Positions 7,099-16,371 of a stretch of 43,672 nt of DNA are shown in pieces (within the stretch, counting starts at the first letter, position 1; the number at the start of each line of letters is the position of its first letter). Location of the stretch: NCBI GenBank assembly GCA_017415325.1, contig JAFQGY010000011.1, positions 1-43,672 of the forward strand, given 5' to 3'. This DNA comes from Clostridia bacterium (GTDB lineage: Bacteria; Bacillota; Clostridia; Oscillospirales; CAG-272). The position numbers and the translations under genes were made by a program. The notes beneath the pieces were generated by a model. That model did not search any database. It saw only the letters and a program-made list of their open reading frames with translations, and was not told where the DNA came from.

Positions 7099-8574
7099 TC
7101 AGTCGAGGGTATAGGTATCGAACGCTTCAAATACCTTTTCCATGGTCTTTTCGTATGCACCGAAATTCTTTTCGTAGTAGGAAGTGATGTCCTTGGTGGC
7201 GCCTTCCAGCATATACTGGATCCAGAACACACAGCCCCAGCCGCCGTATACGTACCCGAAGTCGAAGATACGGGAGTCCATAATCATGTCAATCATGGCG
7301 ATGGATTCTTCGTCACGGGCGCCCTTGTACTTCAGAGCGGTGTCATAGTATGCGGGAACGGTGTGCTTCCAGCTTTCGGCGCTGAGCACTTCTGCCATGA
7401 TCCCGATATATTCCGGATCCTGGATGCTCTTGGGAATGGCCAGCCCTTCGTGACCGCCGTCCACGCTGGTGTAGTAGGCTTCCTGCTTTTCGTCCCACTT
7501 GGGATAGGGGATGATGCCGTAGTCGAATTCCACTTCACGCAGGTTGCTGGTGGCATGCTTGAAATACCCGTTGGTGAAGAGAGAACGGCCTTCCGCAAAT
7601 ACGGGAATCAGAGAACCTACATGTACGCTGGTGTCAAACCATACATAGTCGGTTTCGTAGTACATATTGTACATCCGTTCCACGATGGAAACCAGCTTTT
7701 CATTGAAGTAGGACAGTTCGTAGGTGCCGTCGTCCTGCTGGGTGGCAATTTTCTGCCCCAGTGCCCACAGGTATGCGTTGGCGTTGCTCTTACAGTCGGT
7801 TACCAGAGCAAAGGTATCGCTTTCGTCCTTCTTGCCGTCGCCGTTGGTGTCGTTATAGACCCCTTCGCAGAAAGACTGCATCTGGTCCAGCGTCCACTTG
7901 CCGTCGTTTACCAGTTCATACATATCCGGCAGACCGTAGTCCAGAGCCAGTTCCTTGTTGTAGAACATGCAGTATGTACTGTCGATGGAAGACAGGGCAA
8001 AGTCACCGATGGCGATGAATGCCATATCCTTGTAGGTCAGGTCTTCCACCGTAGAGAAGGACCACCAGGGCTTTTCAAAATCCACATGGGGCAGATCGTA
8101 CCAGTCATACATGAATCCGTCCACAGCGGCCATGCCCAGATAAATGATATGGCAGGCAATGATCTGGTACGCATTGTCCGCGGCCATTACGGAGTTCTTG
8201 GCATTCTTGACGATCTGGTCTTCCGGGAATACATTGGCATCGATCAGCACATTATACCGTTCCTGTACGTTCATATTCCGGCGGAATACAGCATCGTTTA
8301 CGGTTTCACCGGTTTCTTCTTCGACCGTGTAGTAATCAATACAGGCATCGTCCCCGCAGACCATAAAGGTTTGTCCGCCGAAATCCATTTCCGGCAGTTC
8401 ATCGGAAACATCCAGACGGGCTTCCAGGGCATCCTTGGTTTCCACTGTGGTTTCCGCTGTACCGGCAGTGGTATCTGCTGTGGTTTCTTCTGCGGTATCT
8501 CCGCATCCGGCAAGGGCAGCAGCGGACAGGAGCATACTGGAAACCAGCAGAAGAGAAAGTATACGTTTTTTCAT
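7099..8574 (-). CDS. Extracellular solute-binding lipoprotein (second orphan paralogue)
   Basis: A 491-residue exported lipoprotein: lipobox ALAGC (Cys24), Thr/Glu-rich linker to about residue 50, then a solute-binding fold. The EF-hand-like loop DTNGDGKKDESD is intact. It shares the family marks of the proteins at 486-1964 and 28222-29700, including PYPKWDEKQEAYY and KYKGARDEESIAM. A strong ribosome site (GGAGGAAG) and its own TTGATT-17-TATAAT promoter make it a single-gene unit. No transporter membrane or ATPase gene is adjacent. A role in capturing oligosaccharides is likely from the family; the ligand cannot be told from sequence. Confidence 0.85.
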   Translation of the reverse strand: MKKRILSLLLVSSMLLSAAALAGCGDTAEETTADTTAGTAETTVETKDALEARLDVSDELPEMDFGGQTFMVCGDDACIDYYTVEEETGETVNDAVFRRNMNVQERYNVLIDANVFPEDQIVKNAKNSVMAADNAYQIIACHIIYLGMAAVDGFMYDWYDLPHVDFEKPWWSFSTVEDLTYKDMAFIAIGDFALSSIDSTYCMFYNKELALDYGLPDMYELVNDGKWTLDQMQSFCEGVYNDTNGDGKKDESDTFALVTDCKSNANAYLWALGQKIATQQDDGTYELSYFNEKLVSIVERMYNMYYETDYVWFDTSVHVGSLIPVFAEGRSLFTNGYFKHATSNLREVEFDYGIIPYPKWDEKQEAYYTSVDGGHEGLAIPKSIQDPEYIGIMAEVLSAESWKHTVPAYYDTALKYKGARDEESIAMIDMIMDSRIFDFGYVYGGWGCVFWIQYMLEGATKDITSYYEKNFGAYEKTMEKVFEAFDTYTLD

Positions 8575-8616
8575 GAGAATCTTCCTCCCGAAAAATCTTT
8601 TGATGATCTGTTTACC

Positions 8617-8645
8617 ATTATATCATTTTTCACATATGGAATCAA
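8617..8645 (-). promoter_or_regulatory. Promoter of the second solute-binding lipoprotein gene
   Basis: Minus strand TTGATT (8645-8640), 17-base spacer, TATAAT (8622-8617), 42 bases before the start codon. It lies between this gene and the end of queH. Confidence 0.8.
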
Positions 8646-8691
8646 CCGATCCTTGCATTTTCAGGATTCTTCACAACATGTTTGTATATTA

Positions 8692-9348
8692 TTACACATT
8701 TTCCGAAGCCATTTTAGAATATATGCACCCGCACCAGTTCTGCCGGTACAGACCATATTCCTCCGACAGGACAATCGACCGGGCATATCCGCCGTTTTTC
8801 TTGAAATCCGAAATCAGATACGGTACCCCGACCTCTTCACCAAGACGGACACCTATGGCATTCAGCCAGTGGGCATTCTTGTAGGGGCTGATGGACAGGG
8901 TGGTGGTGAACCAGTCGTATCCGCCGGATTTCGCTTTTTCCGCCGTGGAACGCAGTCTCTGTTCATAACAGTTCCAGCACCGCTCTCCCCCTTCCGGCAG
9001 AGTCTCCATCCCTTTCGCCATGGCAAAAAACACCGCCGGGTCATAAGGCACATCCAGCACCGTCACCGGACAGGGATAGCGCACCGTGTCCACCAGCCGT
9101 TTCAGTTCCGTAAGCCGCAGGGCATATTCTGCCGCAGGGGTGATGTTGGGGTTGTAAAACCATATGTCAATTTTCCGGAAATGGGGAGAGAGCACCTCCA
9201 GACTCCAGGAGGAACAGGGCGCACAGCAGGCATGCAGCAGCAGCGTCGGTTTTTCGTCCCTGAACGTGGCAAAAGTCCGTTCCATTTCCTTTGCATATTT
9301 CCGTTTGTCCCGGTCTCCGGGCATCCATTCCCGTTCTTGTGTTTCCAT
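8692..9348 (-). CDS. queH: Epoxyqueuosine reductase QueH
   Basis: A 218-residue cytoplasmic enzyme of the QueH (former DUF208) family, which reduces epoxyqueuosine to queuosine at position 34 of tRNAs with GUN anticodons and replaces the cobalamin enzyme QueG. Diagnostic motifs are LLLHACCAPCSS (Cys41, Cys42, Cys45), ERCWNCYEQRL, WFTTTLSISPYKN and YRQNWCGCIYS; the cysteines hold a [4Fe-4S] cluster and a second metal site. It starts 9 bases after the YgjP-type metallopeptidase gene, with AGGAGAAGT before the ATG, so the two form an operon. queT at 21666 belongs to the same pathway but is not linked. I see no terminator after the stop. Confidence 0.95.
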   Translation of the reverse strand: METQEREWMPGDRDKRKYAKEMERTFATFRDEKPTLLLHACCAPCSSWSLEVLSPHFRKIDIWFYNPNITPAAEYALRLTELKRLVDTVRYPCPVTVLDVPYDPAVFFAMAKGMETLPEGGERCWNCYEQRLRSTAEKAKSGGYDWFTTTLSISPYKNAHWLNAIGVRLGEEVGVPYLISDFKKNGGYARSIVLSEEYGLYRQNWCGCIYSKMASENV

Positions 9349-9357
9349 ACTTCTCCT

Positions 9358-10023
9358 TCACTTGAAATACGCATCCAGCCAGACCTGTACCTGACTGAGT
9401 TTTTCCCGTTTTTTCCGCCAATCCGGTACGTGCTGCTCCACCAGCGCCCAGAATCTTTCGCTGTGGTTCATCTCCCGCATATGGCACAGTTCATGGATGA
9501 TCACATACTCAATGGCATCCACGGGGGCCGCCAGAAGACGCCAGGACAGGTTGATGTTCTTCCCGTCCGAACAGCTGCCCCACTTGGTTTTGGCACCGGT
9601 GACCGTGATCCGCTGCGGCTCTGCCCCCACATGCAGTGCAATCTGCCGGGTCAGGGGAATCAGTTCGCTTCTGGCCAGTTTTTTCAGAATTTCTTCCACA
9701 GCTTTCTTCAGTTCCGCATCACTCCAGTGTTCCGGAGCATAGAAAAATTCTCCGTCAAACAGGATTTTATTTTCCCCCAGCGGCAGAATGGTTTTCCATT
9801 TCCCTTTGTACAGAATTTTCCGCGGTTCCAGATCCAGTGGATACCGTTCCCGCATGATCCGTCTGTGTTTTTCAATCCAGTCTTTTTTCTCGCTCAGAAA
9901 CCGTTCAATCTCCTGCACGGGCAGTCTTCTGGGCGCCCGTACTTCGACGCTTCCGTCTGTCAATACTCGAATGGCTGTGGTCTTACGGTCAGATCGAACC
10001 AGGGTATATTCGATTTCGCTCAC
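9358..10023 (-). CDS. YgjP-type (M48-like) metal-dependent peptidase
   Basis: A 221-residue cytoplasmic protein of the YgjP/DUF45 family. The zinc motif is HELCHMREMNHSERFW (HExxH plus a downstream His/Glu), preceded by TKWGSCS, the other invariant family motif. Bacterial members are often found beside restriction or DNA-repair genes, but here the partner is queH. The start is GTG at 10023-10021, with AAAGGAGGAAATTT at proper spacing; no ATG is available nearby. Its promoter (10076-10104) overlaps the divergent promoter of the next gene. Substrate unknown. Confidence 0.9.
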   Translation of the reverse strand: MSEIEYTLVRSDRKTTAIRVLTDGSVEVRAPRRLPVQEIERFLSEKKDWIEKHRRIMRERYPLDLEPRKILYKGKWKTILPLGENKILFDGEFFYAPEHWSDAELKKAVEEILKKLARSELIPLTRQIALHVGAEPQRITVTGAKTKWGSCSDGKNINLSWRLLAAPVDAIEYVIIHELCHMREMNHSERFWALVEQHVPDWRKKREKLSQVQVWLDAYFK

Positions 10024-10040
10024 AAATTTCCTCCTTTGTC

Positions 10041-10069
10041 TTGCATTCCGCCGGATTTATTGTTATAAT
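10041..10069 (+). promoter_or_regulatory. Promoter of the deacetylase-like gene
   Basis: TTGCAT (10041-10046), 17-base spacer, TATAAT (10064-10069) with TGT before the -10. Confidence 0.75.
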
Positions 10070-10075
10070 ACCTAT

Positions 10076-10104
10076 AGTATACAGGATTATCATCCAACAT
10101 GCAA
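10076..10104 (-). promoter_or_regulatory. Promoter of the ygjP-like/queH operon
   Basis: Minus strand TTGCAT (10104-10099), 17-base spacer, TATACT (10081-10076). Its -10 is 6 bases from the -10 of the divergent promoter, so the two probably compete for polymerase. Confidence 0.7.
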
Positions 10105-10130
10105 GTCATTTTCCCCACAAGGAGGATATT

Positions 10131-11675
10131 ATGCCGAAAAAACGTCAGATCGTCAATATTATAAACTTTATCCGTGCCATCGAACCCCGTAACGCCAGCA
10201 TCGACCTGCTGTACACCACCAAAAAGCAGATCGAGCTGATGGAACAGTATCAGTTCTCCGGTACCTTTCTGATCCAGTACGATGCCCTGCTGCTGCCGGA
10301 ATATCAGGAACTGCTGAAAGCACTGGATCCTGCCCGGTATGAAATCGGGATCTGGTACGAGGTGGTACAGCCGCTGACCGAAAAATGCGGCATCGAATGG
10401 ACAGGACGGTATCCCTGGGACTGGCACTGCCACTGCGGCTTCCCCATCGGGTACACCAACCAGCAGCGGGAGATCATGATTGATGAATTCTTCGCAAAGT
10501 TCAGGGAAGTGTTCGGGTACTATCCCCGGGTATTCGGCTCCTGGATGTTCGACTCCCACACCATCCGGTACATGAACGACAAGTACGGTCTGGACGCCAT
10601 CTGCAACTGCAAGGAACAGTACGGCACCGACGGATACACCCTGTGGGGCGGCTATTACGGACAGGCCTACTACCCTGCCAGAAACAACATTTTCATGCCC
10701 GCCCAGACAGAAGAACAGCGTCTGGATGTTCCCCTGTTCCGGATGCTGGGCTCCGACCCGGTATACCAGTATGACTTCGGCATGGATCCGGAAACCGGCG
10801 CCAAAACACAGGGGGTCATCACGCTGGAACCGGTGTACAACGGCAAGGGCGGCGGCGTACCGGTCTGGGTGGACTGGTTTATGCAGGAAAACTATAACGG
10901 CGACTGCCTGACCTTCGGGTATGCACAGGCCGGTCAGGAAAACCCCTTCGGCTGGGACAAAATGAAGGACGGGCTGATCTATCAGTTTGCACAGTTCGAC
11001 CGGCTGCAGAAGGAAGGCAGAATTGAGATCGAACCCTTCGGCAAAACCGGACGCTGGTTCAAGGAAACCTACAAAGATACCCCCGCTTCCGCCATCACCG
11101 CGCACTCTGCCTATGACGATCCTGACAAGGATTCCGTCTGGTACTGCAGCAAGCATTACCGGGTAAATCTGTACGGTGACCATGGTGTACTGCGGGTACG
11201 TGACATCCATCTGTTTGATGAAACCTATGGCGATCTCTTCAACGATGCCATCTGCTTCGGCAATGAAGCCACCTACGAAACCCTGCCCTGGGTGGACGGC
11301 AACCGGCATACCGGCGACGGCATCCTGTCCGGACTGTACCTGACCCGTGACGGAGAAGATGTGACCTACGAAGGCAAGATGATCTTTGAGGACAAGGGAA
11401 ACGGCATTGCGGAAGTCCGCTTCGGAGAGGTAACCTTTGTGCTGACCCCCAACTGTCTCGGCATCCGGGCACCGTGGGATTTCACCATCGAGCACAGAAT
11501 CGGCAAGGACAACGACCACATGCCCGCCGTGGAACTGCTGTACAGCAAAAAGATGGATCTCTCCTACGATGGTCAGAGATATTCCATCTGCCTGAACAAA
11601 GGAAATTTCCGCACTTCCAAAAAGATTGTCTCCGAAGGCGGCATGGTATCCTTCTTCCTTTGCCAGAACAACTGA
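10131..11675 (+). CDS. Polysaccharide-deacetylase-like / glycoside-hydrolase-like cytoplasmic protein
   Basis: A 514-residue protein with no signal peptide. The first half (to about residue 190) alternates beta-strands and helices in a NodB-like or GH57-like barrel: a start-proximal IDLLYTTKKQIELMEQYQFSGTF segment, WDWHCHCGFPIGYT with a His pair, and FGYYPRVFGSWMFDSHTIRYM. The second half is rich in beta-strands and aromatic residues. I do not recognise a precise family; a carbohydrate-active role is inferred from the barrel pattern and aromatic content. The start at 10131 follows AAGGAGGATATT exactly; an in-frame extension upstream overlaps the promoter and is not coding. Transcription ends in the heptad/terminator element just downstream. 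Confidence 0.65.
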   Translation: MPKKRQIVNIINFIRAIEPRNASIDLLYTTKKQIELMEQYQFSGTFLIQYDALLLPEYQELLKALDPARYEIGIWYEVVQPLTEKCGIEWTGRYPWDWHCHCGFPIGYTNQQREIMIDEFFAKFREVFGYYPRVFGSWMFDSHTIRYMNDKYGLDAICNCKEQYGTDGYTLWGGYYGQAYYPARNNIFMPAQTEEQRLDVPLFRMLGSDPVYQYDFGMDPETGAKTQGVITLEPVYNGKGGGVPVWVDWFMQENYNGDCLTFGYAQAGQENPFGWDKMKDGLIYQFAQFDRLQKEGRIEIEPFGKTGRWFKETYKDTPASAITAHSAYDDPDKDSVWYCSKHYRVNLYGDHGVLRVRDIHLFDETYGDLFNDAICFGNEATYETLPWVDGNRHTGDGILSGLYLTRDGEDVTYEGKMIFEDKGNGIAEVRFGEVTFVLTPNCLGIRAPWDFTIEHRIGKDNDHMPAVELLYSKKMDLSYDGQRYSICLNKGNFRTSKKIVSEGGMVSFFLCQNN

Positions 11676-11676
11676 A

Positions 11677-11813
11677 AAGTAAGAAATAAGAAGTAAGAAA
11701 TAAGAAGTATCCTAAAATATCAAACGGCTTACAGATTCCGGAAAATTCCCACTCTGTAAGCCGCTTTTGCGTTTTCAGGATACTTCTTATTTCTTATATC
11801 TTACTTCTTATTT
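11677..11813. repeat. Inverted heptad-repeat element with terminator core (copy 1)
   Basis: Left arm: five tandem 7-base units (AAGTAAG, AAATAAG, AAGTAAG, AAATAAG, AAGTATC; 11677-11711). Right arm: five reverse-complement units (GATACTT, CTTATTT, CTTATAT, CTTACTT, CTTATTT; 11779-11813). Between them lies an 11-bp perfect stem-loop. The inner two units of each arm pair perfectly. The stop codon of the minus-strand GDPD gene (11810-11808) is supplied by the outermost right unit. Same architecture as 22167-22316; a one-armed relative is at 19415-19449. Confidence 0.85.
11725..11768. terminator. Bidirectional terminator core of heptad element copy 1
   Basis: CGGCTTACAGA (11725-11735) pairs perfectly with TCTGTAAGCCG (11753-11763), 17-base loop, followed by CTTTT on the plus strand. 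It lies between convergent genes. Confidence 0.75.
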
Positions 11814-12644
11814 ATTCTTGAACCGTCTGTCAGTCTTCAGCAGATACCGTTCGCACTGGCCGATCCAGTCGGTCTGGATAATGTCGAACCGGTCGGCGCA
11901 CCAGCCCCAGCCGAATTCGGGGTCTCCCATGATGGCGGCATCGTCGGAATGGCCGGCTGCCAGAACATCCTTGTAGTTGTATACAATGGTGTTCACCCAG
12001 CACAGCTTGCCGTCCTTGCGCAGCAGTTCTCTGTAGGCTTCGCTGCAGGTTTCGTCCTCTTCACTGGTAAACAGCAGTTCGGTACCGATATAGTTGATGT
12101 TCCGGGATTTCAGCATTTCGTGGGTGCCGTTGTCCGCCTTGATGATGGGCAGGAACTGAATATCCGGTGCATAGGCTTCCACGATGTCCAGCTGTTCCTT
12201 CTTCGGAGAGCACTTCAGGATGATCTGATCCTTCATATCGTGGCGTTTTACCACTTCGATGATGGCGGCCGGGTTGTCACCGAACTTGTCGATATTGATG
12301 TAGCAGCGGCCCTTCAGATGTTCCAGAACCTCGTCCAGCGTATTCAGTCCGATCTGGGTGGGGGTACCGTCAAAGTTGACGAGACGCAGCTCACGGATTT
12401 CGGCAGCAGTCATCTGTTTGATGTTGATATCCTTGTTGAACTGTCTCTTTTCCATACCGGGATGGAAGATGAACAGCTCGTCATCAGCGGATTTGGTAAC
12501 GTCCACTTCCACCATGTCTGCCCCTTCCGCCAGAGCGAAATCGTAGGCAATGGTGTTGTTGCAGGGGATGTTGCCGCCCCAGATACCCCGGTGGGCACAG
12601 AGGATGATCCGCTCGGATGCGGTTTCCCGAATGTCAAATTTCAT
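11808..12644 (-). CDS. Glycerophosphodiester phosphodiesterase family protein
   Basis: A 278-residue cytoplasmic TIM-barrel protein of the GDPD family, which hydrolyses glycerophosphodiesters to glycerol-3-phosphate and an alcohol using a divalent metal. Visible motifs: CAHRGIWGGN (catalytic His), ADMVEVDV (metal-binding Glu/Asp) and FIFHPG (second catalytic His). The canonical PENT is replaced by PCNNT, so the first metal-binding Glu is missing or shifted; a subfamily with 'GGNxPCNT' is familiar to me, so it may still be active on another substrate. It starts 65 bases after pyrI with GGGGAGGAAAATAT before ATG, and may be the last gene of the pyr transcript. Its stop codon lies inside the heptad repeat. 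Confidence 0.85.
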   Translation of the reverse strand: MKFDIRETASERIILCAHRGIWGGNIPCNNTIAYDFALAEGADMVEVDVTKSADDELFIFHPGMEKRQFNKDINIKQMTAAEIRELRLVNFDGTPTQIGLNTLDEVLEHLKGRCYINIDKFGDNPAAIIEVVKRHDMKDQIILKCSPKKEQLDIVEAYAPDIQFLPIIKADNGTHEMLKSRNINYIGTELLFTSEEDETCSEAYRELLRKDGKLCWVNTIVYNYKDVLAAGHSDDAAIMGDPEFGWGWCADRFDIIQTDWIGQCERYLLKTDRRFKNK

Positions 12645-12709
12645 ATATTTTCCTCCCCAATACAGGAAACAGCCGTATCCAATACAGCCGTTTCGCAGTT
12701 TTTCGGTTG

Positions 12710-13138
12710 TCAGAGCTGTCTGGATGCCTTGGTGTCGCAGTAGATACAGCGGTATATACCATCGTGGCGGTCTGCCAGACGGAAAATGTGGGGCAGCTCC
12801 TGTTCGGTGGTGGTGATGCAGCGGGGGTTCTTGCAGCGGATCACGTTTTCCAGTTCTTCCGGCAGTTCCACGTGCTTCTTTTCCACACAGGTACCTTCCC
12901 GGATCACATTCACGGTGATTTCCGGATCCACATACCCGATAACGGCAAAGTCCAGATGCAGGTCGGCGTCGCTGATCTTGATGATGTCCTTCTTCCCCAT
13001 TTTCTTGGAGGGAACATTTTTCAGAATGGCAACGGGGCAGTCCAGTTCTTCCAGATGAAGCAGCTGGTAAATCCTCATTCCGCGGCCGGCGGTGATATGG
13101 TCCAGAACGATACCGTCCTTGATGGAATCAATTTTCAT
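12710..13138 (-). CDS. pyrI: Aspartate carbamoyltransferase regulatory subunit
   Basis: A 142-residue protein that binds nucleotides (allosteric domain, about 1-95) and joins catalytic trimers of PyrB into the ATCase holoenzyme. The C-terminal zinc domain has the expected C-x4-C-x23-C-x2-C pattern (Cys102, Cys107, Cys131, Cys134) in RCKNPRCITT ... YRCIYCDTK. Length is close to E. coli PyrI. Its ATG follows the pyrB stop by 3 bases, and its ribosome site (AAAGGAGGAAG) lies inside the end of pyrB, so synthesis of the two subunits is coupled. Confidence 0.97.
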   Translation of the reverse strand: MKIDSIKDGIVLDHITAGRGMRIYQLLHLEELDCPVAILKNVPSKKMGKKDIIKISDADLHLDFAVIGYVDPEITVNVIREGTCVEKKHVELPEELENVIRCKNPRCITTTEQELPHIFRLADRHDGIYRCIYCDTKASRQL

Positions 13139-13141
13139 AGG

Positions 13142-14083
13142 TCACGCTTCCTCCTTTGCATCAATCTCAACAGCAATGTCCAGCAGCTTCATGATCAGGG
13201 CCATACGCATATACTTGGCGTACAGTACCTGACGGAAGTAAGCGGCTCTGGGATCCTTGTCCACGGCTACGGAGATTTCGTTTACTCTCGGCAGAGGATG
13301 GAGCACGGCCATCTTTTCCTTGGCCAGTTTCATCTTGTCGGCGGTGAGGATGTAGCTGTCCTTGAGACGGAGGTATTCTTCTTCGTTGAAGAAACGTTCC
13401 TTCTGGATACGGGTCATGTACAGCACGTCCAGTTCCGGCAGAACGGCTTCCAGATCGGTGGTTTCCTTGTAGGGCACCCGGTTTGTCACCAGAATATCCC
13501 GGCGGACGTAATCGGGCAGGCGCAGTTCCACGGGAGAGATCAGCACAAACTTGATGCCGGTGTACCGGGACAGAGCGGCGATCAGGGAATGTACGGTACG
13601 GCCGAATTTCAGGTCACCGCAGAAGCCTACGGTCATATCGGTCAGTCTGCCCAGCTCATGACGGATGGTTTCCAGGTCAGCCAGGGTCTGGGTGGGGTGG
13701 TTGTGCCCGCCGTCACCGGCATTGATGACAGGTACGGACGCATTGATGGAGGCCACATAGGGCGCACCTTCCTTGGGATGCCGCATGGCGATGATGTCCG
13801 CATAGCAGCTTACCACCTTGGCGGTATCGGCAACGCTTTCCCCCTTGGAGGCGGAGCTGCTTGCCGCTTCAGAAAAGCCCAGCACATTGCCGCCCAGTTC
13901 GTACATAGCCGCTTCAAAGCTCAGACGGGTACGGGTGGAGGGTTCAAAAAACAGGGTTGCCAGCTTCTTACCCCGGCATACATCGCTGTATTTGGCGGGG
14001 TTTGCCATAATGTCATCGGCAGTGTTCATGAGTCCGTCCAGTTCTTCTACGGACAGCTCCAGAATATCGATCAGACTTCTCAT
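13142..14083 (-). CDS. pyrB: Aspartate carbamoyltransferase catalytic subunit
   Basis: A 313-residue enzyme condensing carbamoyl phosphate and L-aspartate to N-carbamoyl-L-aspartate, the committed step of UMP synthesis. The carbamoyl phosphate loop [13 protein letters not shown] (Ser49-Arg53), the mobile loop [17 protein letters not shown] and HPLPRVNEI are all intact. The start ATG overlaps the pyrE stop as ATGA. Followed at once by pyrI, so this is the E. coli-like two-subunit enzyme rather than the PyrB-only type of Bacillus. Confidence 0.97.
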   Translation of the reverse strand: MRSLIDILELSVEELDGLMNTADDIMANPAKYSDVCRGKKLATLFFEPSTRTRLSFEAAMYELGGNVLGFSEAASSSASKGESVADTAKVVSCYADIIAMRHPKEGAPYVASINASVPVINAGDGGHNHPTQTLADLETIRHELGRLTDMTVGFCGDLKFGRTVHSLIAALSRYTGIKFVLISPVELRLPDYVRRDILVTNRVPYKETTDLEAVLPELDVLYMTRIQKERFFNEEEYLRLKDSYILTADKMKLAKEKMAVLHPLPRVNEISVAVDKDPRAAYFRQVLYAKYMRMALIMKLLDIAVEIDAKEEA

Positions 14084-14736
14084 GCTTTTGCTCCAGTCAC
14101 AGCCAGATAGTTCTTGATGCGGGCTACATTTTCAGCGTTCTTTTCGTCTTCTTCCAGATATTCGATAATGTCGTATACATCCACTACGGAATATACCGGG
14201 AACCCGAATTCTTCGCCTACTTCGGCCATAGCGGACTTTTCGCCCTTCCCCTTTTCCTTCCGGTCAACCATTACGAATACAGCGGCAACCTTCACGTTCT
14301 GCAGGGAGGACAGGATTTCCATGCTTTCCCGGATGGCGGTACCGGCGGTGATTACGTCTTCCACAATCACCACTTCTTCGCCTTCCTTCGGTACATACCC
14401 TACGAACACACCGCCTTCACCGTGGTCCTTGGCTTCCTTCCGGTTGAAGAAGAAAGGTACATCCAGACCGTTCCCCGCCAGTGCAATGGAGGAAGAAACG
14501 GCGATGGAGATGCCCTTGTATGCGGGGCCGTACAGTACAGTCTTCTTGTTTCCTACCTTTTCCAGATAGCTCTTGGCATAGAACTGCCCCAGCTTGGCAA
14601 TCTGGTCACCGGTCTTGATATCGCCTGCGTTGATGAAATAGGGGATCTTCCGGCCGCTCTTGGCAGTGAAATCACCGAACTTCAGCACGCCTGCGCCTTC
14701 CAGAAATTGAATAAACTCTCTCTTGTATGCTTCCAT
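14080..14736 (-). CDS. pyrE: Orotate phosphoribosyltransferase
   Basis: A 218-residue enzyme transferring the phosphoribosyl group of PRPP to orotate to give OMP. The PRPP-binding motif [13 protein letters not shown] is complete, and [15 protein letters not shown] is the flexible catalytic loop with the usual Lys/His residues. The start is the ATG at 14736 (MEAYKREF), preceded by AAAGGAAAGG and lying 22 bases after pyrF; the frame extends 15 codons upstream into pyrF but without a ribosome site. The stop overlaps the pyrB start. Confidence 0.96.
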   Translation of the reverse strand: MEAYKREFIQFLEGAGVLKFGDFTAKSGRKIPYFINAGDIKTGDQIAKLGQFYAKSYLEKVGNKKTVLYGPAYKGISIAVSSSIALAGNGLDVPFFFNRKEAKDHGEGGVFVGYVPKEGEEVVIVEDVITAGTAIRESMEILSSLQNVKVAAVFVMVDRKEKGKGEKSAMAEVGEEFGFPVYSVVDVYDIIEYLEEDEKNAENVARIKNYLAVTGAKA

Positions 14737-14758
14737 GTTACGTACCTTTCCTTTCTTC

Positions 14759-15457
14759 TCAGCCAACAAATTCGGCCACACAGCGTTCGTATGCTTCCAG
14801 CGGGTCTGCAGCAGCGGTAATGGGTCTGCCCACTACGATAAAGTCGGAGCCGATTTCCTTTGCCTTTGCGGGAGTAGTGATCCGCACCTGGTCGCCCACT
14901 TCCCCGTCAGCAAACCGGATCCCGGGAGTTACGGTGCAGAAATCACTGCCGCACACGTCGTGTACCTTGCCGGCTTCCAGGGGAGAGCAAACCACACCGT
15001 CCAGGCCTGCGGTCTTGGCGTTCTTTGCATACTGCATTACCACTTCATCCAGAGGACGGTCAATCAGCAGTTCATTTCTCATTCTTTCTTCGCTGGTGGA
15101 GGTCAGCTGGGTTACGGCAATCAGCAGAGGACGGCTGCCGTCGGGTCTGGTGAGCCCTTCCAGAGCGGCTTCCATCATGGCAACGGTGCCGGCGGCATGG
15201 AGGTTGGTCATGTCCACACCCAGGCGGGACAGCACGTTCATACTGCGCTTTACGGTGTTGGGAATGTCATGCAGCTTCAGGTCAAGGAAGATCTTGTGTC
15301 CTCTTTCCTTGATTTCCTGCACCATAGCGGGGCCTTCTGCGTAGTACAGTTCCATACCGATCTTCACAAAGGGTCTTTTGTCCCCGAAGCGGCCCAGGAA
15401 GTTCATGGTTTCTTCTCTGGTGGGAAAGTCGCATGCAATGATTACGTCGCGGTTCAT
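14759..15457 (-). CDS. pyrF: Orotidine 5'-phosphate decarboxylase
   Basis: A 232-residue TIM-barrel enzyme converting OMP to UMP. The catalytic Asp-Lys-Asp signature [12 protein letters not shown] is present, with ACDFPTREE at the N-terminus and [12 protein letters not shown] as the phosphate-binding loop near the C-terminus. Its ATG overlaps the pyrD stop (ATGA), and an AGGAGGAG ribosome site sits inside the end of pyrD. Confidence 0.97.
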   Translation of the reverse strand: MNRDVIIACDFPTREETMNFLGRFGDKRPFVKIGMELYYAEGPAMVQEIKERGHKIFLDLKLHDIPNTVKRSMNVLSRLGVDMTNLHAAGTVAMMEAALEGLTRPDGSRPLLIAVTQLTSTSEERMRNELLIDRPLDEVVMQYAKNAKTAGLDGVVCSPLEAGKVHDVCGSDFCTVTPGIRFADGEVGDQVRITTPAKAKEIGSDFIVVGRPITAAADPLEAYERCVAEFVG

Positions 15458-16371
15458 ACGTGTGCTCCTCCTGTTATATCAGCTAATTTTTCGATTCCGT
15501 ATTTTTCCATCACGCCCGGCAGGTCACTTATGATATCCCGGCAGGCGCAGGGGTTGATGAGGTTGGCGGCCCCTACCTGTACGGCAGCAGCACCGGCCAG
15601 CATCATTTCGATTACATCTTCCGCAGAAGACACGCCGCCCATCCCCATAATCGGGATGTTCACGGCTTTATATACTCTGTACACCGCCGCCAGGGCTACC
15701 GGGAACACAGCAGGGCCGGAATAGCCGCCGGTGGTATTGGTGATAATGGGTTTTCTCTTTCTCTTGTCGATCCGCATCCCCAGCAGGGTGTTGATCATGC
15801 TGATCCCGTCGGCGCCTTCCGCTTCCACAGCCTTTGCAATTTCGCAGATGTCCGTTACATTGGGGGTCAGCTTGATGAAAATGGGCTTGTCGGTGACTTT
15901 GCGCACGGCTTTTGTCACTTCTGCGGCAGAGGATGCCTGGGTACCGAAGCCCATGCCGCCGCCGTGTACGTTGGGACAGCTGATGTTGATTTCCAGAATC
16001 CCTACGTTGTCGCAGGCTGCCAGCTTTTCGGAGCAGGCCACATATTCGTCAATGGAGAACCCGCCGATGTTGGCGATGACGGGCTTGCCGAAGATCTTTT
16101 TGATGTTGGGCAGTTCTTCCGCCACAACCGCATCCACACCGGGGTTCTGCAGACCTACGGCATTGAGCATACCGGAGGCACATTCCGCAATGCGGGGCGT
16201 GGGGTTGCCGAAACGGGGTTCTGCGGTGGTACCCTTGATGGAGAAGGAACCGAGACAGCGGATGTCATACCATTCGGTGAATTCTCTGCCGTAGCCGAAG
16301 GTACCGCTGGCGGGGATCACGGGGTTGTCCATTTCCACGCCGCACAGGTTGATTCGGGTATCTCTTACCAT
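15454..16371 (-). CDS. pyrD: Dihydroorotate dehydrogenase B, catalytic subunit
   Basis: A 305-residue FMN enzyme of class 1B oxidising dihydroorotate to orotate; electrons pass to NAD through PyrK. Seen: substrate-binding [22 protein letters not shown], and the FMN phosphate segment [23 protein letters not shown]. The pairing with pyrK directly upstream confirms class 1B. The ATG at 16371 overlaps the pyrK end by 7 bases and is preceded by AAGGAGGAG. Confidence 0.96.
   Translation of the reverse strand: MVRDTRINLCGVEMDNPVIPASGTFGYGREFTEWYDIRCLGSFSIKGTTAEPRFGNPTPRIAECASGMLNAVGLQNPGVDAVVAEELPNIKKIFGKPVIANIGGFSIDEYVACSEKLAACDNVGILEINISCPNVHGGGMGFGTQASSAAEVTKAVRKVTDKPIFIKLTPNVTDICEIAKAVEAEGADGISMINTLLGMRIDKRKRKPIITNTTGGYSGPAVFPVALAAVYRVYKAVNIPIMGMGGVSSAEDVIEMMLAGAAAVQVGAANLINPCACRDIISDLPGVMEKYGIEKLADITGGAHV

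Noticed and set aside
7363..10068. Very long plus-strand open frame (901 codons) across the solute-binding, queH and peptidase genes
   Set aside because: It is antisense to three clearly recognised genes with good starts and motifs, has no ribosome site, and its translation has the His/Phe/Gln-rich composition of a shadow frame.
11677..11813. CRISPR array or microsatellite
   Set aside because: There are no unique spacers, and the units are arranged as two opposed arms around a terminator hairpin, not as a simple tandem run.
12645..12709. Regulatory hairpin between pyrI and the GDPD gene
   Set aside because: The notable ACGGCTGT pair is a direct, not inverted, repeat, and there is no T-run or stable stem.
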